Notes: generated by a model not told the origin, from the sequence alone. A DNA stretch of 36,203 bases from Tenericutes bacterium HGW-Tenericutes-2 (GCA_002839095.1 PGXL01000015.1:1-36203); one strand, 5' to 3'. Positions 17,166-25,250 are shown, counted from the first letter of the stretch. Program-made: numbers and translations.

Positions 17166-17747
17166 GTGGATATTAAGTCAAAGGTCACTCAAGAAAAATC
17201 ACTAGAGATTGAGATTAAGAAAGTCATCTATTGGTATAAAAAAAGAAAACTCTTTATAGATGTCTCATTATATCTGATTATTTTTGGTAGTGGGGTAATC
17301 ATATTCGCAAACGTAATTCAGAGTGAATACAGTAAAATAATTGAATTAGCACTAATTTTTCTTTTAGGGATTGTTCTTAAAATAACACTTCCAAAACCAC
17401 TTATTATACTACGTAAATATAAGGTAAATAATTTCTTTAAAAGATTCAATACCCCAATAGACAAAATATATAGAATTGATATAAATAGTATTTCTATTGA
17501 ATCAATACACTTTGACAAAACTCATAATAAAACTATACAAATATCAAGGATTAAACATATTATGTACGATGATGATTTGAGTGGTCTGTTCATATCAGAG
17601 ACTGCCATTGCAAATAATATCCTTTTTATTGATTTAAAGAATTTGGATAATTTAGCTAAGAAGAATGTGATAAAGATGTTAATCGATTCACTGGCAAGCA
17701 AAAAAGCCATCTTAGAACTTAAAAACTCTATAGAGAAAAGCAGTTAG
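17166..17747 (+). CDS. Putative membrane immunity protein for RHS toxin
   Basis: A 193-residue protein starting at GTG 17166 behind AGGAGGAAAAA, 9 bases after the RHS stop. It has a charged helix, two hydrophobic segments (about residues 32-50 and 57-75), and a cytoplasmic beta-rich tail (KIYRIDINSISIES, then ISRIKHIMYDD, then ILFIDLKNL), reminiscent of YcxB-like domains. Position directly after a toxin tail that ends in a hydrophobic stretch is the classical toxin-immunity arrangement, and a membrane immunity protein fits a membrane-acting toxin. Function is inferred from context only. A terminator follows 60 bases downstream. Confidence 0.65.
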   Translation: MDIKSKVTQEKSLEIEIKKVIYWYKKRKLFIDVSLYLIIFGSGVIIFANVIQSEYSKIIELALIFLLGIVLKITLPKPLIILRKYKVNNFFKRFNTPIDKIYRIDINSISIESIHFDKTHNKTIQISRIKHIMYDDDLSGLFISETAIANNILFIDLKNLDNLAKKNVIKMLIDSLASKKAILELKNSIEKSS

Positions 17748-17806
17748 TATTAGAATCTTAACTCATATAAAAAAATAATTGAATATTATAAGAAATTATA
17801 TGAAAG

Positions 17807-17841
17807 ATGGAGAGTCTTAGTTGATTCTCCATTTTATTTTT
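17807..17841 (+). terminator. Terminator after the toxin/immunity operon
   Basis: ATGGAGAGTC and GATTCTCCAT form a 10-bp stem with one G-T pair around a 6-base loop, followed by TTTATTTTT. It closes the transcription unit of the RHS cluster. Confidence 0.75.
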
Positions 17842-17858
17842 AGTTCAATTTGCTGGTT

Positions 17859-18011
17859 ATGGTCATGTTATTGTTAATTATATTCTTTACTGAAATTACT
17901 CAAAAGGTTGACATGGTTTCTATGCTGCTATTGATATTTATTGCATTATCGACAAAAGATATAAGTGCTAGTTATATCTATGTTTATTTAGTTGGCATAA
18001 TGAGTCTCTGA
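17859..18011 (+). CDS. Short hydrophobic ORF, possible remnant
   Basis: A 50-codon frame from ATG 17859 (TTG 17850 also possible) with two hydrophobic stretches (VMLLLIIFF and MLLLIFIAL) separated by a polar turn. No ribosome binding site is visible and it lies directly after a terminator. It may be the remnant of a membrane protein, for instance an older immunity gene, or chance. Confidence 0.25.
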   Translation: MVMLLLIIFFTEITQKVDMVSMLLLIFIALSTKDISASYIYVYLVGIMSL

Positions 18012-18190
18012 TTTTCATAAATAAATATACAACCAATTACTCGATTATGCCACTATTTTCCACTTTAGGTCATTTTCTTACCAGTTGTAGTAGGTCAACA
18101 ATTTTCCATTATTTACACATAGATTCCACTACTTATTCGATTTTTCTCGAATTGGCATTTTCTTACCAGTTAAGGTTAAAGAGCCCTTAA
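18005..18190. mobile_element. Possible insertion-sequence end remnant
   Basis: CATTTTCTTACCAGTT occurs twice in direct orientation (18071-18086 and 18156-18171), 85 bases apart, in non-coding DNA rich in TTTTCCACT-like tracts. Multiple internal direct repeats at a terminus are typical of IS21-family transposase-binding ends. No transposase remains. The following tail gene is cut immediately afterwards, so this probably marks the right boundary of the replacement. The IS family assignment is a guess. Confidence 0.35.
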
Positions 18191-18895
18191 AAACACGACC
18201 CTTTAAGGTTAACAGAGACTCCACAAGGATTGACAGAAATTCAAGCGACTATTACGTTTTTAAAGGGGTATCCAGGTTATACAGAACTGATGAATTATCT
18301 AAAACTTGGAGAAAAAGAACTCAAACTTTATTACGAAGCGGATGATTCCGCTTTTTGTTTTGTCGATATAAAATCAGTATCCAAACAAGAACTTGTTGCT
18401 GGTACACTCAGTTGTCAGATTGTGTTTCAAAAATTATCTTTATGGCTCAAAACACAGACATATACTATTGAGGTTAACGAGTCTAACTTAGGCAAAGTTT
18501 ATCCATACACTTATCCATATACCTATTCAGCATTTTATGAAGGTAAAATTCAAATCATTAATCGTGGTATTTTTAAAGCACCACTTTTGATAGAAATCAT
18601 GGGTGCGGTAGATGAGCCTGAAGTCATTATCAGAAAAGGCAGTAAAATCATCACGATGTTTAGATTGTTTCATAGTCAAAACAGTGGTGAGATTCATGCG
18701 TCGGCTGTTCCAAATAAGCAGTTCATTCGAAAGATAGACAACGGTGAGATTGTTTCCATCTATGGACTACAAGATTTCACTTGTGACAATTTTTTATTTG
18801 TTGAACCTGGTGAGTATGAAGTTGAATTTAGGCCAGGTGTAGCAAATCTCACCACATGCAGAATAACGATTTATGAAGGCTATCTGGGGGTATAG
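18191..18895 (+). pseudogene. Distal tail (Dit-like) protein, 5' truncated
   Basis: Phage coding sequence resumes here without a start. The open frame runs from just after TAA 18188; residues RLTETPQGLTEIQATI already read as conserved tail sequence. The first usable start is TTG 18230, with no proper ribosome site. Roughly 235 residues are present; family members usually have a further N-terminal domain. The sequence (TFLKGYPGYTELMNYLKLG, then a beta-rich jelly-roll ending in VEPGEYEVEFRPG) matches siphovirus distal tail proteins, which connect tail tube to hub. Its 4-base proximity to the next tail gene supports phage operon membership. I treat it as truncated by the upstream rearrangement. 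Confidence 0.65.
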
Positions 18896-18897
18896 GT

Positions 18898-20022
18898 ATG
18901 CAACTTGTATTCCTTGATAGACTTAATTTGGCTTACAAAGACTATGGCTATGTTGATAAGGATTTTGAAATTGCATTAGACCTTGTCATTATTCAAAAGT
19001 CATTATTCACAATCAATAAATCAAAGCTGAACGTGTCAGTTGGTGACATTGTAATATTAAAAGATGCACCAATTCATTACATTGGTATTGTAGAAAGATT
19101 AGAAGTTGCTGACAAGCATCGGACAACAGTCCATGTCTTGGATTTTAAAGAAATGTTTTCGATCGATATACCTGTTGAAAGTTACACTGGGGATTTAAGC
19201 CTATACTTGGAGAACATGCTCGTTGGAAACTTCAAGCAAAGTAATGACCCTCTTCAAAATTTAAGCTATCTTACCATCGAGCGTGGTTCCAGTGTTCAAG
19301 GTGAACTTTCATTTGAGCCAGATAAAATCATGTCCTTAGCATCGGTTATGGAATTAATAACCAAATCATATGGATTAAGATTAACAACCGAAGCGGTTTA
19401 TCTACGAGGTAGAGTTACAGGCATCATCTTTCGAATAGGCGAGGTTCAAAGAGGAATCAAACTCAAGAATAATTACCAAGCTATTCAAGACTTAGTCGTG
19501 AATGATAGCTCAAGTCAAATGGTTAATAAACTAACTTATTACCCGAAATTAGAAAACGTATTGTTCAAAACCACGCTTGTCTATTACTTGCTAACAAATG
19601 GAGAATTGACACAAGATATCCATCATCCGCACAGGTACATGAGTGTCAAACCAAAGGCATTTTATTATACGGATAATGATTATCCGACTTTACTTACTAA
19701 AGCAAGATCCGAGATGATCGCATCCAAGCTCGATCATAACATTACTTTCACGATTAAATCCGACAACGATGTATTCCAACCCATGAAAAATATCGAACTT
19801 GGGGATTTCGTAGAGTTTGTGAACAACGAACAAACCTATGATTCAGTGGTTACAAGCATCAAGTTTAGTCAGGGGTTTCACAAAGCAATGGTAACACTGG
19901 GCGAGTACCGTATTAAGCTTACCGAAAAAATCCAGCTTTTAAACAAAAGTGTGAACTCTGCAATGAGTCACATCTCAATACAATCAACTGGGATCACGGA
20001 TCTCGATGGAGGAGAATTTTAA
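18898..20022 (+). CDS. Tail hub / tail-associated protein (gp44-like)
   Basis: A 374-residue beta-rich protein starting at ATG 18898, two bases after the Dit stop. Its layout (IVILKDAPIHYIGIVERLEV, then VLDFKEMF, then LGDFVEF near the end) resembles siphovirus tail-hub proteins of the ReqiPepy6 Gp37 / gp44-like type, which form the baseplate hub under Dit. No lysin or peptidase domain is present. It ends with its TAA overlapping the next ATG (TAATG). The frame is intact and codon use ordinary. Confident as a tail protein; precise family less so. Confidence 0.7.
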   Translation: MQLVFLDRLNLAYKDYGYVDKDFEIALDLVIIQKSLFTINKSKLNVSVGDIVILKDAPIHYIGIVERLEVADKHRTTVHVLDFKEMFSIDIPVESYTGDLSLYLENMLVGNFKQSNDPLQNLSYLTIERGSSVQGELSFEPDKIMSLASVMELITKSYGLRLTTEAVYLRGRVTGIIFRIGEVQRGIKLKNNYQAIQDLVVNDSSSQMVNKLTYYPKLENVLFKTTLVYYLLTNGELTQDIHHPHRYMSVKPKAFYYTDNDYPTLLTKARSEMIASKLDHNITFTIKSDNDVFQPMKNIELGDFVEFVNNEQTYDSVVTSIKFSQGFHKAMVTLGEYRIKLTEKIQLLNKSVNSAMSHISIQSTGITDLDGGEF

Positions 20023-20798
20023 TGGGTGTTCAAAAAATTACCTTTGATGGTGCAAATGTCACATCGAAAATCGATGCAGATTTGTATCATTTTTTATTTT
20101 CAAGTGACGTTGGAATCTTACGAAACGTTAAGTCAGGATGTAGTTACACGCTAGCCAATAATACCATCACTTTTTTGGATGGTTATGTTGGCATTTATGG
20201 ACGTATTATCTATCTAGAAAATATGACCACCGTTTCAGTCACGCCAGATTCTAACAAGTTTGGCTATGTAGTTCTTGGGATTGACACTCAATCGAACACA
20301 GTAAGTATTTATATCAAAGAAGCAGTTGGAACCTATCCTATCCTAACCCAAAACAATCTACAGAATGCGGATGGGCTTTATGAGTTTGCATTAGCTGCCT
20401 ATTCGAAAACAACGACTTCAGTAACCCTTATCAATGGTTTTGAAAGAAGTGCGATTACATCAGATAAACAACGAATCAGTGATCTTGAAGCAAAAGTCAA
20501 CGATCGATTTTATCCACATAAGTTGTTGATAACTAAGATTAGTAATGGTGTTTATCGCTTTGGTGACATAAATTCTGCAATTTTGATGGAAAGCATACTC
20601 TATGTAGTTATTGAAAACACAACTGTGGTGAGCCTACCGACTAATCAGTTATTTATCGTTGTTGGTTCGAGCTCATCCATGAATTACAGATACGCTGGTT
20701 CGGATTATTCATTAGGTATATCCTATGCAAGCGGACTCGTCACTTTGTCATTGGGTAATACAACACATCGAGTTACACAAGCATATTTAAAAAAATAA
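20022..20798 (+). CDS. Baseplate/tail protein
   Basis: A 258-residue protein coupled to the hub gene by TAATG at 20019-20023. N-terminal half is beta-rich (ITFDGANVTSKIDADLYHFLF, then LDGYVGIYGRIIYLENMT, then FGYVVLGIDT), followed by a short coiled segment (ISDLEAKVNDRF) and a beta-rich C-terminal domain. This order (structural domain, trimerising helix, distal beta domain) is typical of siphovirus baseplate upper or receptor-associated proteins. Not assigned to a named family. Confidence 0.65.
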   Translation: MGVQKITFDGANVTSKIDADLYHFLFSSDVGILRNVKSGCSYTLANNTITFLDGYVGIYGRIIYLENMTTVSVTPDSNKFGYVVLGIDTQSNTVSIYIKEAVGTYPILTQNNLQNADGLYEFALAAYSKTTTSVTLINGFERSAITSDKQRISDLEAKVNDRFYPHKLLITKISNGVYRFGDINSAILMESILYVVIENTTVVSLPTNQLFIVVGSSSSMNYRYAGSDYSLGISYASGLVTLSLGNTTHRVTQAYLKK

Positions 20799-20810
20799 GG
20801 AGAGAAAAAT

Positions 20811-21662
20811 ATGGCAACTATTCAAATTAAAAGACGTACAACTGCTGGGACTGGTCCGCTTACTGGAAGTACTGGAACGATTAAAGCTGGAGAACCGCTA
20901 GTCGATTTTAATGGCGAGCATCTCTTCATCGCTAAAGCTGATAAGACAGGATCCGTTGGAACACCACTTGTTGAATCAGATTATTTAAAGATTCCTGGTG
21001 TAGCGAAAGTCGATACACAAATCGACACCAAAATTACAGCTTTAGGATTAGGAACTGCAGCAACTAAGAATACAGGTACTGGGAATGGCAACATTCCGAT
21101 TTTGGATGCTGATGGTAAACTAGCAGACTCAGTCATTCCAAAGGTGGCTATAACAAACACATGGGTTGTAGCAAGCCAAGCAGCAATGTTAGCTTTGTCA
21201 AATGCCCAAGAGGGTGACGTTGCAGTCAGAACCGACATTAATAAGTCATTCATCTTGAAAACAACTGGATATGCAACTCTGGCCCACTGGCAAGAATTAC
21301 TGACACCAACAGATTCAGTAACAAGCGTTAACGGATCGACTGGTGCAGTCACCATTACACTTGCAGGACTAGGTGGTGTTTCAACAACTACGTATAATGC
21401 TCACGTTGCTGCTGATGTGCATTTAACAACGACTCAAAAATCCATATTAGCTAACGTTTTGAATACTCGAATTCTCTCAGGTGCTGGCTCTGAGTTCATG
21501 GTTTCGCAAGCGGCATTTGATGCTGCTGTACTTTCTAACGGGATTAAGCTCTATCAGTATATCGACTCAAACTATACACCTAGCGTTGTAAAATATGCAA
21601 TTGGAATCGATACTACAAAAGTTCTACAACCTTCATCAATCATTGATGGTGGTACTTACTAA
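20811..21662 (+). CDS. Phage tail fibre protein
   Basis: A 283-residue protein beginning MATIQIKRRTTAGTG, with the two-strand N-terminal signature of tail/head fibre attachment domains (IKRRTT, then GEPLVDF, then LFIAKAD). It continues with a repetitive, glycine- and threonine-rich shaft (LGLGTAATKNTGTGNGNIPIL, then VNGSTGAVTITLAGLGG) and a collagen-like spacing without Gly-X-Y. The C-terminus is short and may trimerise. The next gene has a paralogous N-terminus. Probably a receptor-binding or adhesin fibre of the former phage. It starts behind AAGGAGAGAAAAAT. Confidence 0.75.
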   Translation: MATIQIKRRTTAGTGPLTGSTGTIKAGEPLVDFNGEHLFIAKADKTGSVGTPLVESDYLKIPGVAKVDTQIDTKITALGLGTAATKNTGTGNGNIPILDADGKLADSVIPKVAITNTWVVASQAAMLALSNAQEGDVAVRTDINKSFILKTTGYATLAHWQELLTPTDSVTSVNGSTGAVTITLAGLGGVSTTTYNAHVAADVHLTTTQKSILANVLNTRILSGAGSEFMVSQAAFDAAVLSNGIKLYQYIDSNYTPSVVKYAIGIDTTKVLQPSSIIDGGTY

Positions 21663-22342
21663 TGGCAATCCTTCGGGTGAAACGAGGCACCACAAAGCCT
21701 TCAACAGCTAACTTAGCGTATGTAGGCGAGTTAGCCTTCGATTATACAAACAACGCCCTTTACGCCCGAAATTCAACGTCAGTTGTGAAGGTAGGTGGAG
21801 AACTAGAACTTGTGTATTCAATTGAAACTGCAGCAAGCTCAATCAGCGTTTCTTATGCTTTTAACTCAGCATACATTTACACGATTGTGGTGATAGCAAC
21901 CACTTATGGAAGCACAGTAGATACATCATCTACAACAATTAACTATCGAACTTCAGGTTTATCAAATATTAGTGGTTCTGCACTTGCTACCTATGCAAAC
22001 GATGTGGCAAGTGGTGTCACAAAAATGTTCAATGGTAGCTCAACTTCACTTGCTATTCCAGATAGTTATTCCAGTGGTATTACCCTTGCAAGTGGAATAT
22101 CTAAAACGATTACCTTTCAACTTACTCCAATTTTTTCAACAGGATTTACTGATGTTAGACAATGGTTATCTACAGGTAGAAGTGTGACGACAGTGACGGG
22201 GCAAGCGAATGCTTCCATCACCATGACTGAGTTTGCACATTCAATTGGTGGAGTTCCACAAAATCTTTTAATTAATCCTGGACTTGACTTGGGATCACCC
22301 GATCTCATTTCAGTGTCCATTTATCGCACAGCGAGAAAGTAG
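21662..22342 (+). CDS. Second phage tail fibre protein
   Basis: A 226-residue protein with the same opening as its neighbour (MAILRVKRGTTKPS, then GELAFDYTNNALYARN), so the two share an attachment domain and arose by duplication. The C-terminal part (residues 55-226) is a different, serine/threonine-rich beta domain, so the tips have diverged. Its ATG overlaps the TAA of the preceding fibre. The stop is followed by the next small gene at 22349. Confidence 0.75.
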   Translation: MAILRVKRGTTKPSTANLAYVGELAFDYTNNALYARNSTSVVKVGGELELVYSIETAASSISVSYAFNSAYIYTIVVIATTYGSTVDTSSTTINYRTSGLSNISGSALATYANDVASGVTKMFNGSSTSLAIPDSYSSGITLASGISKTITFQLTPIFSTGFTDVRQWLSTGRSVTTVTGQANASITMTEFAHSIGGVPQNLLINPGLDLGSPDLISVSIYRTARK

Positions 22343-22348
22343 GTTATT

Positions 22349-22684
22349 ATGGCAATCATTAAAGACATGCAATCTAAGTTTGGTGTCGCTTTATCCTATC
22401 ATCGTATTACCGCATTTAACATCAACTATGTATCAAAAAAGGCAGTTGTTTGTATCGCTTCCTATCTATCCAAAGAAGCACGTGCCAATCGTCATGCACC
22501 TCTAGAAGAAATTGACATCGAAGTTCCGGAGTCTGATTTCAGTTTATTCGCTGAATCAAATCCAATTGCTCAAGGTTACTTGTGGCTAAAAGAAAATGTA
22601 GTAGGATTCGATGACTCACTCGATGATTTTGATGTGGTAGAAGGGACTGCTCATGCTCCAAGTGAAACCGAGAATCCGCAGTAA
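22349..22684 (+). CDS. Small phage protein after the fibres
   Basis: A 111-residue protein, not recognised. N-terminal half is beta/alpha (GVALSYHRITAFNINYV, then AVVCIASYLSKEA), and the C-terminal third is very acidic (DDSLDDFDVVEG). It lies between the second fibre gene and the nucleotidyltransferase and overlaps the latter by 32 bases. Position matches small tail-completion or tail-tip chaperone proteins of siphophages. Function unknown. Confidence 0.7.
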   Translation: MAIIKDMQSKFGVALSYHRITAFNINYVSKKAVVCIASYLSKEARANRHAPLEEIDIEVPESDFSLFAESNPIAQGYLWLKENVVGFDDSLDDFDVVEGTAHAPSETENPQ

Positions 22685-23321
22685 AGAGAGTATTCTAGAA
22701 ATTGTTCAAGGCTTGTTTCCAAACACCATAGTGATGTTTATTTATTACTGTGGATCATTAGCCTTTGGAATAAGTGATGAAAATAGCGATGATGATGTGA
22801 CGGTAGTACTTGATGGATTTAAAGGTAACGTTCATTTGAGTTTGGGAACGTTAGATGTTTTTGCTTATGGCAGAGACGTCTATCTAAAGAAGCAAAATCT
22901 AGATCCATCTGTTCCACTTTATGATCGTGCGTATATTGATGAGGTTTTATCAACTAAAGATAATCTTATCTATTTAGATGAAAACTACAAAGAAGAATAC
23001 GAAGCCTATAAGAACATTGACTTAACAAGTAAGTTAGGTCTTTTTTTGTCAAGCTTTGTTGAACACTACAAAATACGGATTGATTATCCGGACCCTCAAA
23101 AGTCACACTATCATATTCTTAGGGTAAGAGGCATATTGGATCATGTGGATCAAGTCGGTAAATATGAACATATTATCTCTGAGCCTTGGTACACGATGAT
23201 GATTGAATATAAGAAAAACTGGAATAACAACAAAGGCAAAGAATATATGCCACTATTAAGGGAAGCACTGAATTACATCGAAAACTACAGAGATAGGGTG
23301 ATTAGCAATGAACTGGGATAA
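22653..23321 (+). CDS. Phage-embedded nucleotidyltransferase
   Basis: A 222-residue polymerase-beta-superfamily nucleotidyltransferase, with CGSLAFG at G34-S35, a triple Asp motif NSDDDVTVV at D46-D48 and a third acidic block LDVFAYG. The remainder is helical. It overlaps its neighbour on each side (32 and 14 bases), so it is a true member of the tail-lysis operon and not a late insertion. Nucleotidyltransferases in phages can modify tRNA, proteins or small molecules; the substrate is unknown. A second, unrelated NTase occurs at 9551. The exact start is uncertain. Confidence 0.75.
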   Translation: MLQVKPRIRSKESILEIVQGLFPNTIVMFIYYCGSLAFGISDENSDDDVTVVLDGFKGNVHLSLGTLDVFAYGRDVYLKKQNLDPSVPLYDRAYIDEVLSTKDNLIYLDENYKEEYEAYKNIDLTSKLGLFLSSFVEHYKIRIDYPDPQKSHYHILRVRGILDHVDQVGKYEHIISEPWYTMMIEYKKNWNNNKGKEYMPLLREALNYIENYRDRVISNELG

Positions 23322-23634
23322 CTTACTCAGTCTATTTAGAATGGAAAATCTGGTTTATTGGATTGTAACCATGGTGGTTGTTATCATGACGACGATCAAG
23401 CAATTCAATCGCCAGGAACAAAAGAATAAAACGAATAACGACGAGATTCTGACTAATCTGCAGACGATTGAGAAGCAAAATATCAAGATGTTAAATCTAT
23501 TAGAGATGCATGCACAAGATATCAAATCGTTAAAAAAGGATGTCAATGTCTTAGAACATCGGGTATCCAGATTAGAAGATTCGCAAGTCAATATCTATAA
23601 ACGCCTAGGAGGAAAAGAAAATGACAACACTTGA
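23308..23634 (+). CDS. XhlA-like holin-associated membrane protein
   Basis: A 108-residue protein with one hydrophobic segment (about residues 15-32, LVYWIVTMVVVIMT) and a long C-terminal coiled coil (residues 40-100, leucine heptads). This resembles phage XhlA-type proteins of holin cassettes. The gene overlaps the next one by 14 bases. Topology suggests a membrane anchor with a cytoplasmic coiled coil that oligomerises. Confidence 0.7.
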   Translation: MNWDNLLSLFRMENLVYWIVTMVVVIMTTIKQFNRQEQKNKTNNDEILTNLQTIEKQNIKMLNLLEMHAQDIKSLKKDVNVLEHRVSRLEDSQVNIYKRLGGKENDNT

Positions 23635-24106
23635 AATCGTATTACTGATAGCCTCACTCTTGTTACTAGCTCTCTATGTGACATCCAAGATGGGAAAGGA
23701 TCAATCACTCAGTGAAGTAATCAAAGAGGTAAAACAAGACCTCAAAAACACAGCAGAGAATGTTTCTGAACTCGTTTCCAAAGCAAAAGAAGTAGTCTTT
23801 GATGAAAGTATACAAAAGACCATCAAAGAATTCATTATGATTGTGGAAGAAAAGAATAGGCTCGCTAAAGATAAAGGTGAAGCATATCTGATTGGAGATG
23901 ATAAAAAACTCGCTGTCGTATCACGATTAAGCGAATGGGTGAGTAATCTTACCGGTTCAACTGAGAAGGCAGTAGAGTTTGTTGAGACCAATCAATCCAA
24001 GATAGAAGCGATCATTGATGACTATATTTCCTTCAGCAATAAGATGCAGGGAAGGGCGACTTTATCTGCAGCTGAGAAAATTATTCAAGAACAACTTAAA
24101 AAATAG
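23621..24106 (+). CDS. Holin-like membrane protein
   Basis: A 161-residue protein with a single N-terminal transmembrane helix (residues 5-22, IVLLIASLLLLALYV), then a charged helical region and a conserved segment resembling LLH-type holins (IVEEKNRLAKDKGEAY). It starts at ATG 23621 with AGGAGG at 23609-23614. It is the last gene before a strong terminator. No endolysin gene follows in this window. Confidence 0.65.
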   Translation: MTTLEIVLLIASLLLLALYVTSKMGKDQSLSEVIKEVKQDLKNTAENVSELVSKAKEVVFDESIQKTIKEFIMIVEEKNRLAKDKGEAYLIGDDKKLAVVSRLSEWVSNLTGSTEKAVEFVETNQSKIEAIIDDYISFSNKMQGRATLSAAEKIIQEQLKK

Positions 24107-24109
24107 AGA

Positions 24110-24147
24110 AAACCACATCCCTTATAGTATTGGGGTGTGGTTTTTTT
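24110..24147 (+). terminator. Terminator of the tail/lysis operon
   Basis: AAACCACATCCC pairs with GGGGTGTGGTTT (11 to 12 bp with one T-G pair) across a 10-base loop, followed by further T residues to 24147. A strong intrinsic terminator ending the phage late operon. Confidence 0.85.
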
Positions 24148-24329
24148 GCTATTCAATGATATGACTCCATATTCATATAAACTTAATATTAGCATCTTTT
24201 GAAGTTTTCAATTTGAATCCTTATCTTTTAACTTGAAAAAGACGTTGACATGAAATATATAAAAATGAGTACTCAATATTCATAATATATTCATATATTT
24301 TTTTTAAGATGATAATAGAGGTATAAAAC

Positions 24330-25250
24330 ATGGAAAAAATGAGAAAATTTAGAAAAAAACTGGTGATACTTTTATTAATACTATCCTTTTCAATTTTTAT
24401 GTATGGATTAAACCAAAACAACAATGTCAATAAATTACTGGATGAATTTATTAATCGTAGTCTTGAAGAACAAACTGTGACAGTACAGTTTGAAAGTGGT
24501 ATTGAAGAAATTCGCATGTACCATCCAGTTGAAAGAACTAAAGATTATGAATTATTTGATCCAAGGAGTGTCTTTTATACAACGCAAGACGAACCTTATC
24601 TTGGACAAAAAGGAGATATTTTTGTAACTCAAGAATCTCCATTTCCTAATATCTTTGGTGTTCATCAAGCGATGTCTTTTTTTGTGGGAGGACACGCAGC
24701 ACTAAATAATGGAAGCAATCAATTTATAGAAGCCGTTGGATTTCCACAAAGTGACGAGCGTATTATAGATATTATTAGAGATCCATCTGATGGTACGCAT
24801 GACTTTTCTGTTGGCGTGAGGCAGTCATCAACTAATTATTGGATGTTACCAAACTTTAGAACTAAAACTGATGTTTCATATTCATCCTATGGATCCTACT
24901 ATAGAGAGAACTTTATAATTCTAAGGGTGAAAAATGTTAATGAGGTCACTTTAGATCAGACCATGGATTATGCGAATAAACATTTATTAAATCGTTCTCT
25001 TTATAATTTTTTATTTATTGCTGACACGCATAATAAATTTTATTGTACAGATTTTATCAGTCGCTCATATCGGTATGGAATCAATCCATCAACTAAAGAC
25101 AAAAACTATCCGAAAACGCTCAATGATAACGGGTTTGTTACAACAGTCAACGATTTGATTTTATCAAAAAACACATATATAGCAGCTTATATTGAAAATA
25201 GAGACGGTATTAGGCATATATATTATTTAGAAAACATAGTATTGACATAG
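24330..25250 (+). CDS. YiiX-like (NlpC/P60-type) cysteine hydrolase, membrane-anchored
   Basis: A 306-residue protein with an N-terminal signal anchor (residues about 10-27, LVILLLILSFSIFMYG) and no lipobox. The soluble part begins about residue 85 with KGDIFVTQ and matches the permuted NlpC/P60 YiiX/YebB family: GGHAAL with candidate H122, then FIEAVG, then FYCTDFISRS with candidate nucleophile C239. Such enzymes are extracellular hydrolases of lipids or peptides; the substrate is unknown. It comes after the phage terminator and before the copper operon, whose -35 element lies in its last codons. It starts at ATG 24330 behind AGAGGTATAAAAC. Confidence 0.7.
   Translation: MEKMRKFRKKLVILLLILSFSIFMYGLNQNNNVNKLLDEFINRSLEEQTVTVQFESGIEEIRMYHPVERTKDYELFDPRSVFYTTQDEPYLGQKGDIFVTQESPFPNIFGVHQAMSFFVGGHAALNNGSNQFIEAVGFPQSDERIIDIIRDPSDGTHDFSVGVRQSSTNYWMLPNFRTKTDVSYSSYGSYYRENFIILRVKNVNEVTLDQTMDYANKHLLNRSLYNFLFIADTHNKFYCTDFISRSYRYGINPSTKDKNYPKTLNDNGFVTTVNDLILSKNTYIAAYIENRDGIRHIYYLENIVLT

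Larger units (their letters stand above)
17748..18229. other. Gap between toxin locus and truncated tail gene
   Basis: About 480 bases with one terminator, one short hydrophobic open frame (17859-18011), a 16-bp direct repeat of insertion-sequence type, and from 18191 the in-frame but start-less beginning of the tail gene. No complete recognisable gene is present. Confidence 0.6.

Noticed and set aside
20981-21355. Minus-strand 124-residue open frame in the fibre gene
   Set aside because: Antisense to a clear fibre protein; composition mirrors its repeats. No support for an independent gene.
24245-24250. TTGACA upstream of the YiiX gene as a promoter
   Set aside because: No acceptable -10 hexamer at 16-18 bases; not reported as a feature.
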